DNA of 5,607 nt from contig NVXO02000012.1 of NCBI GenBank assembly GCA_002733945.2, positions 58,017-63,623 of the forward strand, in the 5' to 3' direction. This DNA is from Sulfurimonas sp. GTDB taxonomy: Bacteria > Campylobacterota > Campylobacteria > Campylobacterales > Sulfurimonadaceae. The position numbers and the translations under genes were made by a program. Positions 1 through 5,607 of the stretch are shown piece by piece (positions within the stretch are counted from its first letter, which is position 1; each line of letters starts with the position of its first letter). The notes beneath the pieces were generated by a model. The model was not told the origin of the DNA and ran no database searches. It saw only the letters and a program-made list of their open reading frames with translations.

Positions 1-327
1 AAGATACTCAATATCGCAAAAGTTAAAAAGGTGAAGATACTTTTTAAGTACTATGCTCCGATACTAGCACCCATATATTTTGTAAGTTTTACCTTTGGTG
101 TTGGTGGTGCAATACTTGCTGAGTCAGGTCTAAGTTTTTTAGGCCTTGGTATAGTTGCACCACAGATGAGCTGGGGTACTATACTTAGTGGTGGTAAAGA
201 TGTGGTTGAGATAGCATGGTGGGTGAGTTTCTTCCCAGGTCTTATGATATTTTTAGTGACATTTAGCCTTATAAATATTTCAAACTATCTCCAACAGATT
301 ACAAACAAAAAACAGATACAAAACTAA
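1..327 (+). CDS. DppC-type peptide/nickel ABC transporter permease, C-terminal part (5' end outside window)
   Basis: This is the inner-membrane permease subunit of a dipeptide/oligopeptide (or nickel) ABC importer, cut at the window's left edge. The frame is open from base 1 to the TAA at 325-327, giving 108 residues. The GTG at 31 is an internal valine codon and not a start, because the conserved family sequence runs through it. Visible residues 1-30 match the end of the EAA loop, which contacts the ATPase, leading into a membrane segment. Residues 39-59 hold the family signature (ILAESGLSFLGLG, then a P-x-x-SWG turn). Residues 72-92 (AWWVSFFPGLMIFLVTFSL) form the last membrane helix, followed by a short polar tail. 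The DppC/OppC/NikC subtype and substrate cannot be decided from this fragment. Family assignment is firm; partner genes should lie upstream. Confidence 0.9.
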   Translation, partial: KILNIAKVKKVKILFKYYAPILAPIYFVSFTFGVGGAILAESGLSFLGLGIVAPQMSWGTILSGGKDVVEIAWWVSFFPGLMIFLVTFSLINISNYLQQITNKKQIQN

Positions 328-355
328 AGGACAAGTATGGGGGAAAGTAGCTATG
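326..355 (+). promoter_or_regulatory. Ambiguous translation-initiation region of the PerM-family gene, with a 9-codon mini-ORF
   Basis: The best Shine-Dalgarno match here, AAAGGA at 326-331, sits 5 nt before an ATG at 337. That ATG opens only a 9-codon frame (MGESSYARK, stop TAG 364-366). The downstream gene's own ATG at 353 is in another frame and has only a G-rich stretch (five Gs at 339-343, then AAAG) ahead of it. Either the mini-ORF is a translated leader that couples to 353, or the G run contains an indel. Removing one G would join ATG 337 to the long frame as MGKVAMQEN. Both readings are inference. Confidence 0.4.
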
Positions 356-1378
356 CAAGAAAATAGAGTAGGGTATTTATTTATTGTGATGGCAAGTATT
401 GTCATTGTGCTAACAGGAATTAAAAGTGCATCAGATGTTTTAGTTCCCTTTTTACTTTCACTTTTCATAGCGATAATTTTATCGCCATCTTATAACTACA
501 TAAAGTCAAAAAAAGTACCTGAGGGTATAGCCTTGTTACTTGTTATCGGTCTATTTTTAGTCTTTTTAGCATTAGTGGGGAAACTTATTGGGACATCAGT
601 AGCTGACTTTAGTGCAAACACAGATGTATATGCAAGTAAACTCACTGCACATTATGCTGACATCGCAAATTATGCACTTAGTATAGGTGTAACACTTCCC
701 ATAGATGATTTTTCTAATGTGTTTAATTATAAACGCATTATGACATTTGGTACGACTATACTCCAAGGTATGGGTTCTATGTTTACAAATGGGTTCGTAA
801 TCATACTGACAGTGGTGTTTATGCTCTTAGAATCTGGACATTTTGTAAATAAAATAGACTTTGCTGATGGGAACAAAGATACTATTCTGCACATAAAAGA
901 GATTTCTACAAAAATAAAACACTATATGGTTCTAAAAGCACTCATCTCTCTCTTAACAGGATTTATAGTTTGGATAGCTTTAGTACTTGTAGGAACAGAC
1001 TATGCCTTTCTTTGGGCAGTGTTAGCATTTATGTTTAACTTTATCCCAAATATCGGGTCAATAATCGCAGCTGTACCTGCTGTACTGATTACGCTTGTCC
1101 AGTTAGGAAGTGTAAGTGCAGCTATAGTAACTTTAGTCTATGTGAGTGTAAATGTGATAATTGGCTCTATAATAGAACCTAAGGTGATGGGTAAGGGTCT
1201 AGGACTTTCCACACTCATTGTCTTTTTATCTTTACTATTTTGGGGTTGGTTACTTGGCATGGTAGGAATGTTACTCTCTATTCCTCTTACAATTATGGCG
1301 AAAATTGCTTTTGATGCCCATGAAAATACAAAATGGTTGGCAGTGCTGCTTGGAACGGGAGAGAATTTAAAAAAGTAA
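353..1378 (+). CDS. AI-2E family (PerM/UPF0118) membrane transporter
   Basis: This is an inner-membrane protein of the AI-2E/PerM family. Members have been linked to autoinducer-2 export or to Na+/H+ antiport, but most have no proven substrate, so the name should not be read as evidence of quorum sensing. The 341-residue length is normal for the family. Hydrophobic segments lie at about 9-45 (two helices), 57-80, 145-160, 196-213, 218-247, 255-273 and 285-320, with a soluble stretch at about 85-140. Family hallmarks are NFIPNIGSIIAAVPAVLI (229-246) and, near the C-terminus, EPKVMGKGLGLS (275-286) followed by FWGWLLGMVGMLLSIPL (296-312). It begins 25 nt after the ABC permease and could be co-transcribed with it. 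The start at 353 is the first ATG in frame, but the ribosome-binding signal is confusing (see the 326-355 entry). No terminator follows the stop. Confidence 0.9.
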   Translation: MQENRVGYLFIVMASIVIVLTGIKSASDVLVPFLLSLFIAIILSPSYNYIKSKKVPEGIALLLVIGLFLVFLALVGKLIGTSVADFSANTDVYASKLTAHYADIANYALSIGVTLPIDDFSNVFNYKRIMTFGTTILQGMGSMFTNGFVIILTVVFMLLESGHFVNKIDFADGNKDTILHIKEISTKIKHYMVLKALISLLTGFIVWIALVLVGTDYAFLWAVLAFMFNFIPNIGSIIAAVPAVLITLVQLGSVSAAIVTLVYVSVNVIIGSIIEPKVMGKGLGLSTLIVFLSLLFWGWLLGMVGMLLSIPLTIMAKIAFDAHENTKWLAVLLGTGENLKK

Positions 1379-1406
1379 AAAGCATATCCATTAATCTTCA
1401 GTTAAA

Positions 1407-1417
1407 TATGATAAAAT
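1407..1417 (+). promoter_or_regulatory. Probable extended -10 promoter for the pglB-galU-lig-pgi operon
   Basis: TATGATAAAAT reads as an extended -10 element: TG at 1409-1410, one base, then TAAAAT at 1412-1417. There is no convincing -35 box upstream, which is usual for the housekeeping sigma factor of Campylobacterota. Transcription would start near 1424, leaving a leader of about 25 nt that includes the AAAGG at 1437-1441. A perfect TATAAT at 1422-1427 is an alternative -10, but it would leave a leader of only about 15 nt. This 70-nt gap is the largest in the window. Confidence 0.55.
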
Positions 1418-1436
1418 AAAATATAATAATAATTAT

Positions 1437-1441
1437 AAAGG
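1437..1441 (+). promoter_or_regulatory. Ribosome binding site that fixes the TTG start of pglB
   Basis: AAAGG lies 7 nt before TTG 1449-1451. There is no in-frame ATG or GTG between the upstream in-frame stop (TAA 1392-1394) and the TTG. The first downstream ATG in frame would delete most of the first membrane helix, so TTG is the best start. Confidence 0.75.
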
Positions 1442-1448
1442 TACCTAC

Positions 1449-3542
1449 TTGATACAGCTCGACGAAGAAACTAAACTTACATTTTTTTATATACTTTTTG
1501 CTTTTACTTTTTCAGTACTTATGCGACTCATCTGGGTTTATCAGTTTAATGGCTATGAACCTTTTATGTTTAATGGTCAGTTTATGATAAATACGAATGA
1601 TGGTTACTTCTGGGCTGAAGGGGCGAGAGACCTTATCGCAGGTACCTCTCAGTTAAATGCTAATTCACCAATAACATTGGCAGCTGCACAGTTAACAGCT
1701 TTTTTTGCAAAGATATTACCTTTTTCTTTTGAAAGTGTAATCTTTTATCTTCCTGTATTTCTTAGTTCTTTAGTTGTTATTCCTATTATTTTAATCGCAA
1801 AAGTCTTAAAGAACTTAGAGATGGGTCTGATAGCTGCACTTTTAGCCTCTATAGCTTGGAGTTACTACAACCGAACAATGGTAGGATACTTTGATACGGA
1901 TATGCTAAATATCGTACTTCCTATGTTTCTTTTGTGGTCGATTATCTGGGCAATTCAAACAAAACAAAATATTTACCTTCTTTTAACTGCATTAGACATT
2001 TTAGTATACAGATGGTGGTATCCACAATCTTACTCTTTAGAGTTCTCATTTTTTACTTTGATTCTTACATATACTTTTATTTTTGATAGAAAAAATGTAT
2101 TTAATTATAAACTTCTTGCAATTATGATGTTTGCTATGATGGACAGTAGTGGTTATATTCGTCTTGGTTTAGTAGGAGTGACTTTTTATATTTTGTCTCA
2201 AAATAAATTTGATAGATATGTTTATTATATATTAGGGATATCTATAGTTTCTTTTTTCGTGAGTGGTGGTTTCGACCCAATTTGGGGAAAACTAAGTGTT
2301 TATATCTTTACAGATACAGTTAGTAGCTCAACTCAAGGCCTAAAATTACACTTTTTTACAGTTATGCAAACTATACGTGAAGCTGGACATATTCCTTTTG
2401 AAACATTTGCTAACCGTATTAGCGGGCATACTATTACTTTTATTTTATCATTAGTAGGTTATGCATATCTTTCATATAAACATAAAATAATGCTTTTAGC
2501 TCTTCCTATGGTAGGCCTAGGCTTTTTAGCAAGTGTTGGAGGTCTGCGTTTTACTATTTATGCAGTCCCTATTCTAGCATTTGGTATCGCATTTTTAATT
2601 ACAGAAGTCTCCAAAAACTTACCAACTCAAAAAATGAAGTATTTAAGTCTGATTATGTTTACTCTAGCAATACTTTATCCTAACTATAAACATATAGACT
2701 CATATAAAGTTCCAACAGTTTTTAATAAAACGGAAGTAGAAGTTCTAGACAAGATGAAGTCTATCGCTGATAGAGAAGATTATATGATTGGATGGTGGGA
2801 TTATGGTTATCCTATTCGTTACTACTCTGATGTTAAAACTCTGACAGATGGTGGAAAACATGCAGGAAATGTAAACTTTCCAGTGAGTTATATGATGTTA
2901 AGTACTCAAGAGAGCGCTGCAAAAATGGCGAGGCTTGATGTAGAGTACACTGAGAAAAACTTTGAGTCAAACCGTACAGGTTCAACTATAGAACAAATGA
3001 CATTTGATTATGGTTTTAAAGATACAAACGATTTCTTACTCTCATTACAAACTGATATAACATTACCGAGTAAAACACGAGATGTTTACTTATATCTACC
3101 ATATAAAATGCTCAATATTCTGCCAACGGTAGCACTGTTTTCGAACATGGATCTTATGACAGGAAGAGGGAAAAAGAAACCATTCTTCTTTGTAAGTCGT
3201 CAATTTAAAGATATGAAGTCAAAGATTGACTTTGGTAGAGGTATTTACCTAGATAAAGTAACATCAAGCATCGTTATAGGACAAGAGAGTCTTCCTATAA
3301 ATAGGTTTGTAAAAACTACTTATGACAAAGAAATGAAGCTTCATACTAATGTCCAGGTTATTAATACAACAGCCAGTCTTAATGTTATTTATATGTCAAA
3401 CTACAATACTTTTTTAATACTTGATGAAAAAATGTATAACTCTATGTATATTCAACTGATGGTATTAGAACATGCAGATAAAAATCTTTTCGAAGAAGTG
3501 ATATTAAATCCACAAGTAAAAATCTATAAACTAAAGGTCTAA
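1449..3542 (+). CDS. pglB: PglB oligosaccharyltransferase (bacterial STT3)
   Basis: This is the inner-membrane enzyme of general N-linked glycosylation. It moves an oligosaccharide from an undecaprenyl-diphosphate carrier to asparagine in periplasmic proteins. The 697-residue length is close to Campylobacter PglB (about 713). The N-terminal half is a multi-helix membrane domain and the part after about 430 is periplasmic. Catalytic and metal positions aligned from memory to C. lari PglB are all present: D51 in TNDGYFWAEGARD (D56), D149 and D151 in YFDTDML (D154, D156), E311 in TIREAG (E319) and R367 in GGLRFTIY (R375). The WWDYG sequon-binding motif is at 449-453. The bacterial MxxIxxx(I/V/W) motif is MLNILPTV at 554-561. 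R323 matches C. lari R331, the residue that recognises the acidic -2 position, so a D/E-x-N-x-S/T sequon is predicted. Start is TTG. It overlaps the galU ribosome-binding site and ends 1 nt before galU. No other pgl gene is in the window. Confidence 0.95.
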   Translation: MIQLDEETKLTFFYILFAFTFSVLMRLIWVYQFNGYEPFMFNGQFMINTNDGYFWAEGARDLIAGTSQLNANSPITLAAAQLTAFFAKILPFSFESVIFYLPVFLSSLVVIPIILIAKVLKNLEMGLIAALLASIAWSYYNRTMVGYFDTDMLNIVLPMFLLWSIIWAIQTKQNIYLLLTALDILVYRWWYPQSYSLEFSFFTLILTYTFIFDRKNVFNYKLLAIMMFAMMDSSGYIRLGLVGVTFYILSQNKFDRYVYYILGISIVSFFVSGGFDPIWGKLSVYIFTDTVSSSTQGLKLHFFTVMQTIREAGHIPFETFANRISGHTITFILSLVGYAYLSYKHKIMLLALPMVGLGFLASVGGLRFTIYAVPILAFGIAFLITEVSKNLPTQKMKYLSLIMFTLAILYPNYKHIDSYKVPTVFNKTEVEVLDKMKSIADREDYMIGWWDYGYPIRYYSDVKTLTDGGKHAGNVNFPVSYMMLSTQESAAKMARLDVEYTEKNFESNRTGSTIEQMTFDYGFKDTNDFLLSLQTDITLPSKTRDVYLYLPYKMLNILPTVALFSNMDLMTGRGKKKPFFFVSRQFKDMKSKIDFGRGIYLDKVTSSIVIGQESLPINRFVKTTYDKEMKLHTNVQVINTTASLNVIYMSNYNTFLILDEKMYNSMYIQLMVLEHADKNLFEEVILNPQVKIYKLKV
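3533..3537 (+). promoter_or_regulatory. galU ribosome binding site inside the end of pglB
   Basis: AAAGG lies 6 nt before the ATG at 3544 and falls in the last codons of pglB. With the stop TAA at 3540-3542 only one base from the next ATG, galU translation is probably coupled to pglB. Confidence 0.65.
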
Positions 3543-3543
3543 A

Positions 3544-4386
3544 ATGAGTAAAATTAAAAAATGTCTATTCCCAGCAGCAGGGTATGGGACACGTTTCCTC
3601 CCGGCTACAAAAGCGATACCAAAAGAGATGTTACCAGTTCTTACAAAGCCACTGCTTCAGTATGGTGTTGAAGAGGCTATAGAAGCGGGGCTTGATACTA
3701 TGGCTATAGTGACAGGACGTGGTAAACGTTCTATCGAAGATCACTTTGATATCTCTTATGAGTTAGAACATCAGATAAAAGGGACAAGCAAAGAGAGTTA
3801 CTTGACTGAGATAAGAAGTGTTATAAATGCTTGTACTTTTTCATATACTCGTCAAGTTGAGATGAGAGGTTTAGGTCATGCTATCCTTACAGGTGAAACA
3901 CTTATAGGTGATGAAGCTTTTGCTGTTGTTCTTGCTGATGACTTGTGTGATAATGATGGAGATGGTGTACTCTCTCAAATGGTAAAACTTTATGAGAAGT
4001 ATCAGTGCTGCATAGTCGCTGTGGAAGAGATTCCACCTGAGGATAGCAATAAGTACGGAGTCATAGCCGGTGATACTATCAAAGATAGCACTTATGCAAA
4101 AAACTCTTTAGTTCGAGTAAATGACATGGTGGAGAAACCAGAACTGCAAGATGCACCCTCAAACTTAGCAATTATAGGTCGTTATATCTTAACACCAGAT
4201 ATTTTTGATGTACTTCGAGAGACTCAACCTGGAAAAGGCGGAGAGATACAGATAACAGATGCACTTTTAGAGATGGCAAAGATTGGTAAGGTTATCGCTT
4301 ATAAGTTTGATGGAACTAGGTTTGACTGTGGTAATGTTGATGGTTTTGTAGAAGCGACCAACTACTTTTATACAAAGAGTAACTAA
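3544..4386 (+). CDS. galU: UTP-glucose-1-phosphate uridylyltransferase
   Basis: This cytoplasmic enzyme makes UDP-glucose and diphosphate from UTP and glucose-1-phosphate, supplying precursors for LPS, capsule and other glycans. The length of 280 residues is normal. The N-terminal nucleotide-binding signature reads FPAAGYGTRFLPATK (9-23), followed directly by the PKEMLP element (26-31). Other matches to the family are GLGHA at 109-113, the metal-region ADD at 131-133, VEKPE at 196-200 with K198 matching the sugar-phosphate lysine, then APSNLAIIGRYIL (204-216), EIQITDA (234-240) and FDCGN (260-264). All key motifs are intact. A related sugar nucleotidyltransferase acting on another sugar is possible, but VEKP plus APSNLAIIGRY is typical of GalU. 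It sits between pglB and the ligase with 1- and 5-nt gaps, so it is an inner gene of the operon. Confidence 0.95.
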   Translation: MSKIKKCLFPAAGYGTRFLPATKAIPKEMLPVLTKPLLQYGVEEAIEAGLDTMAIVTGRGKRSIEDHFDISYELEHQIKGTSKESYLTEIRSVINACTFSYTRQVEMRGLGHAILTGETLIGDEAFAVVLADDLCDNDGDGVLSQMVKLYEKYQCCIVAVEEIPPEDSNKYGVIAGDTIKDSTYAKNSLVRVNDMVEKPELQDAPSNLAIIGRYILTPDIFDVLRETQPGKGGEIQITDALLEMAKIGKVIAYKFDGTRFDCGNVDGFVEATNYFYTKSN

Positions 4387-4391
4387 AATAA

Positions 4392-5183
4392 ATGAAACTT
4401 ATAGTTTTAATTCTTTTTTTTGTATCGTTATCGGCAAGTAAACCAGAACTTTTTCTTTTAAATAAATACACTCCGGATATGAACGTATCGGGTTGGTTTA
4501 TGAGTGAAAAACTAGATGGTGCAAGAGCCTATTGGAATGGGAAAAATCTAATCTCTAGAAATGGAAAAGTTTTTGCAACTCCAAAATATTTCACAAAATA
4601 TTTTCCTCTTACAGAACTAGATGGTGAACTTTGGAGTAAAAGAGGTGATTTCTCAAATATATCATCTATCGTCAATACAAATAAAGGTGATGATAGGTGG
4701 AAAACGCTTACTTATAATGTTTTTGAAGTACCAAATGCTAAAGGAGCTTTACAAGAGAGGCTCTCGTTGGTAGAAGAATCAAAATATATTAAAATAGTTA
4801 AGCAGATAAAAATAAAAAACTCAAAAGACTTAGATCTATTTTTAAAGGGTATTGAGAGTAAGGGTGGAGAAGGAGTAGTTGTTCGCAACGGAGAACCGCC
4901 TTACTATAGCGGACGTAACTCAAATGCTTTGAAAGTAAAAAGCTATGTTGATGAAGAGTGTGAAGTTATTGGTTATACAAAGGGAAATGGAAAGTTTAAA
5001 AATCTTTTAGGTGCGCTACTTTGTAACCTGAAAAATGATAAAATCATCAAAATAGGGAGTGGGTTTACTAATGAAGAGCGAACACATCCACCTAAAATCG
5101 GTGCTATAATTACATTTAAATACTATGGCTTGACATCAAAAGGGAATCCAAGGTTCCCAGTATACCTTAGAGAGAGGGAGTAA
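4392..5183 (+). CDS. Exported ATP-dependent DNA ligase (Lig E-like, minimal)
   Basis: This is a small nick-sealing ligase made of an adenylation domain plus an OB-fold only. Residues 1-16 form a signal peptide (basic MK, hydrophobic VLILFFVSL, probable cut after SAS), so it should work in the periplasm, as proposed for Lig E of Haemophilus and Neisseria. The adenylation domain holds motif I KLDGAR at 40-45 (K40 nucleophile), SRNG at 55-58, motif III ELDGELW at 75-81, motif IIIa YNVFEVP at 108-114, motif IV EGVVVR at 160-165 and motif V LKVK at 180-183. The OB domain runs from about 190 to 263 and ends in RFPVYLRERE. The 263-residue length fits the family. In other bacteria such enzymes have been tied to extracellular DNA, uptake or biofilm; its role here is unknown. 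The ribosome-binding site is weak (AGAG about 12 nt upstream), suggesting coupling to galU, whose stop is 5 nt away. Confidence 0.9.
   Translation: MKLIVLILFFVSLSASKPELFLLNKYTPDMNVSGWFMSEKLDGARAYWNGKNLISRNGKVFATPKYFTKYFPLTELDGELWSKRGDFSNISSIVNTNKGDDRWKTLTYNVFEVPNAKGALQERLSLVEESKYIKIVKQIKIKNSKDLDLFLKGIESKGGEGVVVRNGEPPYYSGRNSNALKVKSYVDEECEVIGYTKGNGKFKNLLGALLCNLKNDKIIKIGSGFTNEERTHPPKIGAIITFKYYGLTSKGNPRFPVYLRERE
5175..5180 (+). promoter_or_regulatory. pgi ribosome binding site inside the end of the ligase gene
   Basis: AGGGAG, formed by the last two sense codons of the ligase, lies 8 nt before the ATG at 5189. It supports this start and makes pgi the next gene of the same operon. Confidence 0.65.
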
Positions 5184-5188
5184 ACTTA

Positions 5189-5607
5189 ATGCATTACACC
5201 GACAATTACAATCCGACAATATCAAATGCAAATATCTTTAATGAAATCATTGAAGAAAAAAAGAGTATTGGTTACTATAACCTTGTTCATCAGGATATCT
5301 CTGAGATTAAAAAATATGCAAAAGGTGTAAAACAAGAAAATGTAGTAGTTATAGGGATAGGTGGAAGTACGCTAGGAACCTATGCGATATATAAATTCTT
5401 GAAACATTCTAAAAAGCTCAATAAGAAGCTTTTTTTTCTTGAAACAACTGATCCTATAGACATACAGTCAAAACTTGAAGGCATTGATTTAGAAGATACA
5501 CTTTTTATAGTAATATCAAAGTCAGGAACCACGGTTGAAACTATTTCTATTTTTAAATATATCAACTCTCTTGTCAAAATCGATAGAGATAACACAGTAA
5601 TTATTAC
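5189..5607 (+). CDS. pgi: Glucose-6-phosphate isomerase, N-terminal part (3' end outside window)
   Basis: This cytoplasmic enzyme interconverts glucose-6-phosphate and fructose-6-phosphate. In an autotroph it would run towards glucose-6-phosphate and so supply GalU's pathway. The frame runs from ATG 5189 to the window end, 139 full codons with no stop, so about one third of a typical 400-residue epsilonproteobacterial Pgi is visible. The two sugar-isomerase (SIS) signatures are clear: VVVIGIGGSTLGT at 52-64 and VISKSGTTVET at 108-118, with FLETTDP at 83-89 between them. The short N-terminus before the first motif fits the shorter bacterial form and not the 550-residue E. coli type. It starts 5 nt after the ligase stop. 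A bifunctional phosphoglucose/phosphomannose isomerase is less likely given the SKSGTTVET form, but cannot be excluded without the C-terminal half. Confidence 0.9.
   Translation, partial: MHYTDNYNPTISNANIFNEIIEEKKSIGYYNLVHQDISEIKKYAKGVKQENVVVIGIGGSTLGTYAIYKFLKHSKKLNKKLFFLETTDPIDIQSKLEGIDLEDTLFIVISKSGTTVETISIFKYINSLVKIDRDNTVII

Noticed and set aside
31..33. GTG as a start codon for a 98-residue protein.
   Set aside because: The frame stays open to base 1, and the conserved permease sequence (end of the EAA loop) continues upstream of it.
280..468. Open frame of 62 codons on the minus strand.
   Set aside because: It overlaps the ABC permease end and the PerM-family start antisense, has no recognisable domain, and is a shadow of coding sequence.
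353..1378. Reading the AI-2E-family gene as proof of autoinducer-2 quorum sensing.
   Set aside because: The family name comes from one member; homologues include antiporters and proteins of unknown substrate, and no luxS or lsr gene is present here.
1379..1448. Possible terminator after the PerM-family gene.
   Set aside because: I found no GC-containing stem followed by a T run in these 70 nt, so read-through into pglB cannot be excluded.
5411..5437. Inverted repeat AAAAAGCT / AGCTTTTT with an 8-nt loop followed by Ts, resembling an intrinsic terminator.
   Set aside because: It lies inside the well-conserved pgi reading frame, and the stem has only two G-C pairs. It is most simply the result of lysine- and phenylalanine-rich codons in an AT-rich genome.
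5380..5595. Open frame of 71 codons on the minus strand.
   Set aside because: It lies antisense within pgi, whose SIS motifs are unmistakable.

Overview
The window looks like ordinary, tightly packed chromosome from a Campylobacterota (epsilonproteobacterial) species, probably a free-living Sulfurimonas- or Sulfuricurvum-like sulfur oxidiser. The reasons are the AT-rich sequence, the very short intergenic gaps, an extended -10 promoter without an obvious -35 box, and a Campylobacter-type PglB oligosaccharyltransferase. The genus is inference. All genes lie on the + strand.

Layout: (1) 1-327, the 3' end of a DppC-type peptide/nickel ABC transporter permease. (2) 353-1378, a PerM/AI-2E-family membrane protein 25 nt downstream. 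(3) 1379-1448, a 70-nt gap with a probable promoter (TG-n-TAAAAT, 1407-1417). It is the only break in the window that looks like a transcription start. (4) 1449-3542 pglB, read from a TTG start; 3544-4386 galU; 4392-5183, an exported ATP-dependent DNA ligase; and 5189-5607, the 5' part of pgi, cut by the window end. These four are separated by 1, 5 and 5 nt and very likely form one operon.

How the genes may work together: Pgi interconverts fructose-6-P and glucose-6-P, and GalU makes UDP-glucose from glucose-1-P, so both feed nucleotide-sugar and glycan synthesis. PglB transfers a lipid-linked oligosaccharide to periplasmic asparagines, so three of the four genes share a glycan theme. The ligase is the odd member. 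It has a signal peptide and all the expected nucleotidyltransferase motifs, so it should act in the periplasm, where PglB also works. It carries one full bacterial N-glycosylation sequon (D-M-N-V-S) a few residues before its catalytic lysine. PglB carries one of its own (E-S-N-R-T) in its periplasmic domain.

I see no RNA genes, mobile elements, CRISPR arrays or large repeats, and no non-coding stretch longer than 70 nt. Nothing in the window is clearly a wholly new system. The points most worth a second look are the ligase in a glycan operon, its sequon, and the ambiguous translation start of the PerM-family gene.
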